Below the pieces are notes generated by a model that made no database searches, was not told the origin of the DNA, and saw nothing but the letters and a program-made list of their open reading frames with translations. Made by a program: the position numbers and the translations under genes. Below, piece by piece: positions 57,791 to 64,000 of a DNA stretch of 64,000 bases. The DNA comes from Cokeromyces recurvatus. Its lineage: Eukaryota; Mucoromycota; Mucoromycetes; Mucorales; Mucoraceae. The stretch covers positions 1,240,001-1,304,000 of the forward strand of contig NW_026251388.1 in the NCBI RefSeq assembly GCF_025118155.1, written 5' to 3'. The first letter of the stretch is position 1. Every line of letters starts with the position of its first letter.

Positions 57791-59898
57791 AAGTTGTATA
57801 ATCGAAAAGAAGAAGGAATAGAAATAGGAAAATAAAATAAAATTAAAAAAAATAAAAATAAAAATAAAAAATAAATAAAGGAAAGAAAATGGAAGACTGT
57901 ACTTCTTCACATGATTAATTTTTTTGTTTTTGTTTTAAACAGACTACACTGAAATTGAACATGTGCACTTGGAACCCAACGTTGAAAGATAAAAAAAGGC
58001 AATAATAGCTGCTTTTTGATGTTTTAAAATCCCGCGTTAAAATAATTTTCTCACGTTTCCAACCAATCACAATGATAATAAACATTTTTATATAAAAGAC
58101 AGCCGATTTTTGGTTTTACACCTCGGAAAAAAAAAAAAAGAGAGAGAGAGAGAGGGAGAAGGAGAATATTATACTCGGTAGTTTTACATCTATTTTTTTT
58201 TTATTTACTTTTTAAAAATTAATCTAAAGAAACAACCAATTTGTTATGTGTTTATCGTTTATTCGTACTTCTCTTTTTGAAGAAAAAAAAAAAAAAGAAA
58301 AAGAAGAATCGTTATTTTAAAATACAAAAAAAAAAAATATTTATTGATACAAACTTGTTACAATAAACACGCAGTTTGTATTATTTTACACAAAAAAAAA
58401 AAAAGTATGCAAAGATCTTGCGTCTCTAATAATAAACATATTTTAAATAATAAAGGAAAATGTTTAATCAAGATAATATTATATTGTTGATTAAAATAAA
58501 GTAAAACTCCTTTTTTTTTATATATTATTTACGGCTAAATATTATTATTTTAATGAAGGAAGGAAGATCATTTGTACCAATTTTGTCTAAATTTAAATAA
58601 TATCTCGGATCTGTCTTTATTTTTTATTTATTTATTTATTTTTGACTTTTTTTTTTTTTTTTTTTTGGACCCTTTTTTTTAATAAACTACCACAGCTACA
58701 AACATACCAAATTAAATATACTTTCTAAAACATTATTTATCAATTGAATCAAGAAAGAGATATGTTACCATTCAATATTAGAACTATTTTATCCTTGTTG
58801 TTGTAGAGTGAATAGAAGGTGAATGTCTTCATCATTTTAATAATTGCTACGCATTATTGTTACTTCAGTTTTTTTTTTTTAAAAAAAAAATAATGAAACG
58901 ATTCAAAAATAATTTTGAGACCAACCAAATATTTAAAGTTATACCATACGATACAGCAAAATAAGGATTCATTTTGGGAAAAAGTAAAGATTGAATTTAG
59001 AAAGAAAAAAAATACAGAAATATACATTCTTCATAGTAATTGTATATAATGACTTGTTTATATTTGTATTTGCTCCTTCAAATGCATCATATCTGAATTA
59101 GAGAACAAAGAGTTTTCACTCTTGTTTGTGTGGTAGAATGGCTACTTGATAATTAAATACGAATAATAATATATTACATAATAACATTAAATTGCAAATT
59201 ATGTAAATTACACAAGCATTCAAATACAATTACATGTACGTAGTACATATTTTACAAATGTAGAAGCTAATTCCTTCACCTTAGAAATGATATAAATACA
59301 CCTTGGATTATTTCGTTCTTTTAAAAAAGAAGTTAACAAAAAACAGTCTGCCCATTTACTCTTCATACCTTAACCTATCACTCCTTTATAATAAATCTCT
59401 AGCGTACTCACTCATTCGCTCGCTCACTCTCTCTTTCTCTTTCCTTTTATTTTTCACATAATTATTTATGATGACTAGGTGAATTCAATCATATAATGAA
59501 ATAAAATGGAGAGTCTATACATAGTATATAAATCAATCATTTCCTTTTTTTCTTTTTAAGGATAAGCTTTACATACTACACACTCAAAAGTTGGCTATAT
59601 TTCTGCATTCATTAAAGAAGTAATAATAACAATGAAAGTACGCCCCGCATTGAAAAGCATGCATGAGTATTATTCATAAAGTTTATTTAGTGCTAAATTA
59701 ATAAACAAAGTTATAAGGAAAACATGCCATTTAGATAGATTCGGAAAGCTGAAATTGATTAGCATAGATAACTATGCAGAAAATAGTCTTAATAGTCACC
59801 AGCCCACTTTGTCCAAAAAAGAAAAAAAAAAGTTCTGGGCACAATTATTCAAGAGAACCTGAATAATTTGCGGACTTTCCCTCGAAATTCTAACCTGA
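57791..59898. promoter_or_regulatory. 2.1 kb region upstream of the bHLH gene
   Basis: A TATATAAAA box at about 58089-58098 and a CCAATCAC motif at about 58062-58072 lie upstream of the bHLH gene, with a GA repeat at 58139-58155. Farther right are long A/T runs (58640-58665, 58870-58890) and a CTCACT microsatellite at 59407-59445. No gene supported. Confidence 0.55.
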
Positions 59899-60267
59899 TT
59901 TCACAGCGCCGTCCTTCTTATTTTAATAATCCCATCTAATGATTACTTGTGTCTTTTGTTGAATGTGATTGTCGTATTCGGTGGTATCCTAACAATGATT
60001 CCACTTTTTGTATCCAACATCTCACCCCAGTTCCTCACCAAAACTTATATCATTGAATGTCTCTTGATATGCTCTGCCCGCCTTCAATCACTACCTACTA
60101 TGTCAAATCCTATTTCGTTTTTATTAAATTTACTACCGATCCATTCTACTAAGCATCATCATCATTACAGTCAGTGGACTATACGTTGGCCAACTATCCA
60201 ACCTTTGTTATATGAAGTTGTTCCCCCTTTAATAAGAAAAAAAAAGAACCGTTACAATCATGAATAA
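59899..60267 (+). CDS. uncertain hydrophobic ORF or terminal exon
   Basis: Open from 59899 to TGA-free stop at 60267 with an acceptor-like TTCACAG at 59901-59907. It reads AVLLILIIPSNDYLCLLLNV and YIIECLLICSARLQSLPTMS, ending WTIRWPTIQPLLYEVVPPLI plus a basic tail. There is no good ATG near the left side and no matching upstream exon found. The composition is more protein-like than the surrounding DNA, so it may be a terminal exon of an unrecognised membrane protein gene or a relic. Confidence 0.3.
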   Translation, partial: FHSAVLLILIIPSNDYLCLLLNVIVVFGGILTMIPLFVSNISPQFLTKTYIIECLLICSARLQSLPTMSNPISFLLNLLPIHSTKHHHHYSQWTIRWPTIQPLLYEVVPPLIRKKKNRYNHE

Positions 60268-60604
60268 ACTTGAGTCAAAAGCTCTTTGTTTGGATGTATG
60301 CATGCGTCTTTAGCACTTAATAACTGATACTCCCATTATTAAGCTTCCGTTCTGCCATTTAGACATCCTTCCTCCTCCCCTTTTTTTTTTAAAAAAAAAA
60401 AAGAAGCTCTCCGGGCAATTTTGACATATAGTTATCAGTGCGCTCATTGTGTGTAAATTTTCTTAATAAATAAAATATGTATGTTAAACTTACTCCATTT
60501 TTTTTTTGTTACAATAAATAAGACAGCGTCACCATTATCAAGACTTTTGTTAAATTAATTTTTATTTTATTTCTTTTTTTTTTTTGATTTTTGCATATTT
60601 CATA
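60268..60604. promoter_or_regulatory. promoter region of AVL9
   Basis: About 340 bases with T/A runs near 60380-60402 and a T-rich leader before the ATG. Nothing else recognised. Confidence 0.5.
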
Positions 60605-63600
60605 ATGTCTGATAATAATTCTTCTTTAGACAATGCACTACCATTCTTAGATCAAAATGAAAATCATCAAATAGCAGCTGTTCTAGTGGTTGGATTTCAT
60701 CATGCTTTTGGTCCGATAGTAGAGTTTTGTGTGCCTCCTTTACCTCACCATCAAGACAATAAGAAAATGCAACAAACTTTAGAAAAATTAGAATTACCTG
60801 AGGAATGGAGTTTTTTACCCTTTCTTGCTTTACCTGGTAAACACCATTATGCATGAGCTTATATACATATACATGTATATATATATATATATAGAGTCAA
60901 TCCTTATTTTGACAATTCATTTCATTTCATTTCTTTTCAAAAGATGGAGCACATCAAAAAGACGAAGATTTTGCATATTTTCATTTACCACCTGTACCAG
61001 GCTGGTCAGTTGCAGAAACAACATTATTTGGTATTTCTTGTAATCGACAAATTGCTTCTAAAGTAAAAAAAAAAAGTTAATTTTCTTATTTTTTTTTTTT
61101 TTTGTTATTTGAATCTATACATGTTAACATTAATATATATGTATATATGAATATTATATAGGATCTGTTAGTCAAAACTCCTGATGTAACTAGATCGATT
61201 GTACAAAAAGCTGTTGTTGTGTTGGCACGACAAGTGAGTTATATATGTATATAAATATAAAATATGAATAACGTTAAATTGATATAAAATTCTCCCTTTG
61301 CATTTTTTAGCCAATTTTTGGACCTTTAAGACAAAAACTTGCTGTCATCACTGCTGCCTGGTTTAATCAAAAAGATTTCACCAAACTTGACATTTTATAT
61401 GTAAGATTGATATATATATATATATATGTGTGTGTGTAGTTTATGATGATATTAACTATTATTATTTAGAATCTTTATAATAACTTGAATCATACTTTCT
61501 ATGGACCTATTGATGATTCAACATTATATATGGGTATATAAACCAAAAAAAAAAAATCATTTGCATAAAAGGAGGGAGAGATACATTTATTTTATGACTT
61601 GTAGGAACATCTTTACGGGAATTAATACACAAATTCAAGTCAAAGACACTCATGTTACTAAAATTATTATTACTTGAAAAAAGAGTAAGTTTTATTATTA
61701 TTATTTCTAGATCGTGTCATTAAAAATATATATATATATATATATATTAGATCTTGTTTTATGGCTATCCAGTAGAAAGGCTTTGTACATTTCAATATTC
61801 ATTAATATCACTTGTACCAGAATTATTAAGGAATTTACAAGATTCAGGAACACCAGAATTAGATTCATCAGATAAAAATAAAACAACAATTGAAGCAAAA
61901 GTATTATCAGATGGAAGTAAATCAAGTTTATTAAAATATATGGGTTTACCTCTTCATATTTTTGAAAAGGTATAGGGATATATGTATTTAAAAAAAGATT
62001 CATCTTTATCTAATCATTGTGAAATAGGGATCATTTTTTCAACCTTATTTACCTTTACAACAAATTGAAATGTTATCATCAGAACAAACAAAATCGTATA
62101 TCGTTGGCACAACAAATCAAATCTTTTTTCATCATAAGAGTGATATTAAAATTGATGTGTTAGTGAATGTAGAGAATGGTACTTTAGAATTCTATAATCC
62201 TCAACTTGTTCAACTTGTGAGTCCAACTATAGCAGATCGTAGATGGATAGAAAACATGGTTAAAGTATTAAATGATACATGGAATCAAAACGGTAAAAAA
62301 GAAAAAAGAAAAAAAGAGGGAAATGAGTATATTATAGACTACTTAAAATTGATATATGAAATGATGAATGAATAGATCCTGGTAGACCACTACAAAATAC
62401 TTATCTTGGATCAGATGATTATTTAAGAGCAAGATTTGAAGAATATATGTTATCCCTATTATCTAGTATTAAATATGCGCAAGCACATCATCTTATTGAT
62501 CATGCACATTATAAAAATATGCTGGATTTAGATCATCAAACTGAACATGAAGAGACTATTATGACAGATGAAAGTGAAGGTATTGTTATTAAAAAAAAAA
62601 AAAAAAAAAAAAAAAGAGGGGAAACGTATATATAAAAGATATTTAATCCTTTTCTTTTTATTATTATTATTAATCTAGCACATAATTATTTATCAGATTA
62701 TGGAATGAAATGGTTAACAGCTTGGTGGGACACACATAATTTCAAGAAATGGAATCAATATACAGATCATGAAATATATGAAATAGTAGAACCTGGGTAA
62801 AGTAATTATATAAATATATATTATTTTGTTTGTTTGTTTGTCGATTAATGAATGATTAAAATGAGTAGTCATCCTGGTATGGGCAATATATCTATTATAG
62901 ATTTACAAAATACCTTATCAAAGTAAAGTAATCGATATGTTCGATATATATCTATTTATATATTCATACTTGTCATTTCTTATTATAGTCGATTACGTGA
63001 TTTACAACTTAAACAAAATCTGGCGCCTATTCGAAATACATTATCTAGAGCTATGACAGGTAGTGTTAAAGCAGTATCTAATGGTAAATCAAAATTAAAT
63101 GCTATTTGGAATGATTTGGAAAAGAGTTCAGATGAAGGTAGATATAATAAATTAAATTAAAAAAAAATAAAGAAAGAAAGAAATTAATGATAATCAGCAA
63201 ATCCATCTTCACATTCTAGTTATCAATCTGATAAATCTATCTTGGAACCATCATTTTCGCCTTTGTTAGAAACAACAACACAACATGCTGGAAGAATATT
63301 TTCAAACTTTTCATCATTCCTAAGTCGAAAGACAAAAGAATTTTCACAAGCAATGGAGGTAATATGTGTGTTTTATATAAATATATGAATATGTATCAAG
63401 ATAGAGAGACACAAATGTAATGAACCCCATGGTATTTATGATAGGAATCTATATCTGAAAACAAAAACAATACTACTAGCGGCCATAGACAAGTATCTCA
63501 CGATCATGATGTATCAACACAAGAAACCGTTTCTGTTTCAGATAATGATGATGATTCTGGTTCTGCTGCCTTTGTAGATGTAGCTCGAATGTATCCTTTT

Positions 63601-63651
63601 AGTGCTTCCAAAATTGATAAAAAGAAGGAAGAAAAGATTCTTCATATTTAA
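60605..63651 (+). CDS. AVL9: Avl9 late secretory pathway protein
   Basis: DENN-related protein needed for exocytic transport from Golgi, 677 aa. Fourteen exons: 60605-60836, 60944-61062, 61162-61233, 61311-61400, 61470-61533, 61605-61684, 61751-61969, 62028-62292, 62376-62579, 62679-62796, 62869-62922, 62989-63137, 63198-63358, 63445-63651, all in phase. The N-terminal DENN part has VLVVGFHHAFGPIVEFCVPP, EEWSFLPFLALPDGAH, YFHLPPVPGWSVAETTLFGI and SIVQKAVVVLARQPIFGPLR. The middle has KLLLLEKRILFYGYPVERLC and YLPLQQIEMLSSEQTKSYIV, all typical Avl9. The C-terminal 180 residues are Ser/Asn-rich and poorly conserved. Introns are mostly 60-110 bases; several are made almost entirely of TA or A repeats. 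Confidence 0.94.
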
Positions 63652-63917
63652 AAAATGGAAGAGAAAGTGTTAGTTTTTTTTTTCTTTTTGTAAGACAATC
63701 ATCTCTATGTACAGCCATTGAATACAACATGCATGCATGTATATCATTCTATCAATAAATTAGCATACTCTAATATCATAAAATACTTTGACACGTATAT
63801 TGTATCCAAATAAGAAGAATAAAAAAAAAAGGAAAAAAATAAACCTTATTTTCTGTTATATCTGTTGCTATTATAAACCTTATTGTTCCGTATATTTATA
63901 TAAAAGGACTCTATATA

Positions 63918-63957
63918 TGCACTCACTCACTCTCACTCTCACTCTCACTCACTCACT

Positions 63958-64000
<43 letters not shown>
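63918..64000 (+). repeat. CTCA and CT microsatellite at window edge
   Basis: ACTC/CTCACT units (63918-63957) run into a CT dinucleotide array to the end of the window. The 260 bases between the AVL9 stop and this repeat hold AATAAA motifs and no gene. Confidence 0.9.

Noticed and set aside
57790..57910. Earlier in-frame ATG for the bHLH protein at 57910
   Set aside because: It adds a Phe/Ile run from A/T-rich leader DNA that would look like a membrane segment in a nuclear factor.

Overview
The window is nuclear DNA of a fungus, most likely a member of Mucoromycota close to Mucorales. It is very AT-rich and full of homopolymer and microsatellite tracts. Genes are densely split by short introns of about 50-110 bases. 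The protein families are fungal (Zn2Cys6 and C2H2 regulators, Sds3, Spt3, Avl9, Atp12), and a complete DIRS-type retrotransposon and probably a minor-spliceosome intron are present; both have been reported in Mucoromycota. I rebuilt exon chains by hand from splice motifs, intron phase and protein sense. Coordinates are for the spliced span, and exons are listed in each entry.

Layout. 1-7.6 kb: the 3' end of an MFSD6-like transporter gene, a two-finger C2H2 protein gene and a nine-exon PTM1/GPR107-like membrane protein gene. 7.6-21.4 kb: an accessory, relic-rich stretch. It holds two inverted, defective Tc1/mariner copies, LTR-like sequences (one a solo LTR with a target duplication), a five-exon gene of a family I do not recognise, a frameshifted acetyltransferase fragment, other coding relics and two strong hairpins. 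22.1-35 kb: a single-pass membrane protein, a FAM72-type zinc protein, a Zn2Cys6 regulator, a PKA catalytic subunit, an Sds3-like corepressor subunit with a putative U12-type AT-AC intron, Atp12 and a CBS-domain protein. 35.6-41.8 kb: a third mariner-like element with both ends, then a structurally complete 4.3 kb DIRS retrotransposon with terminal inverted repeats, an internal complementary region and open gag, RT/RNase H and tyrosine recombinase frames. 42.6-64 kb: a PAQR receptor, Spt3, a BRD7/9-like bromodomain protein, S-adenosylmethionine decarboxylase, a LARGE-like glycosyltransferase, a patatin-domain lipase, a bHLH-zipper regulator and Avl9.

The cellular genes do not form a pathway cluster. 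Three chromatin or transcription genes (Sds3-like, Spt3, BRD7/9-like) fall within 18 kb, with Spt3 and the bromodomain gene adjacent on the same strand. Several neighbours converge with only 95-165 bases between stops. The mobile DNA sits in two blocks between otherwise compact genes.
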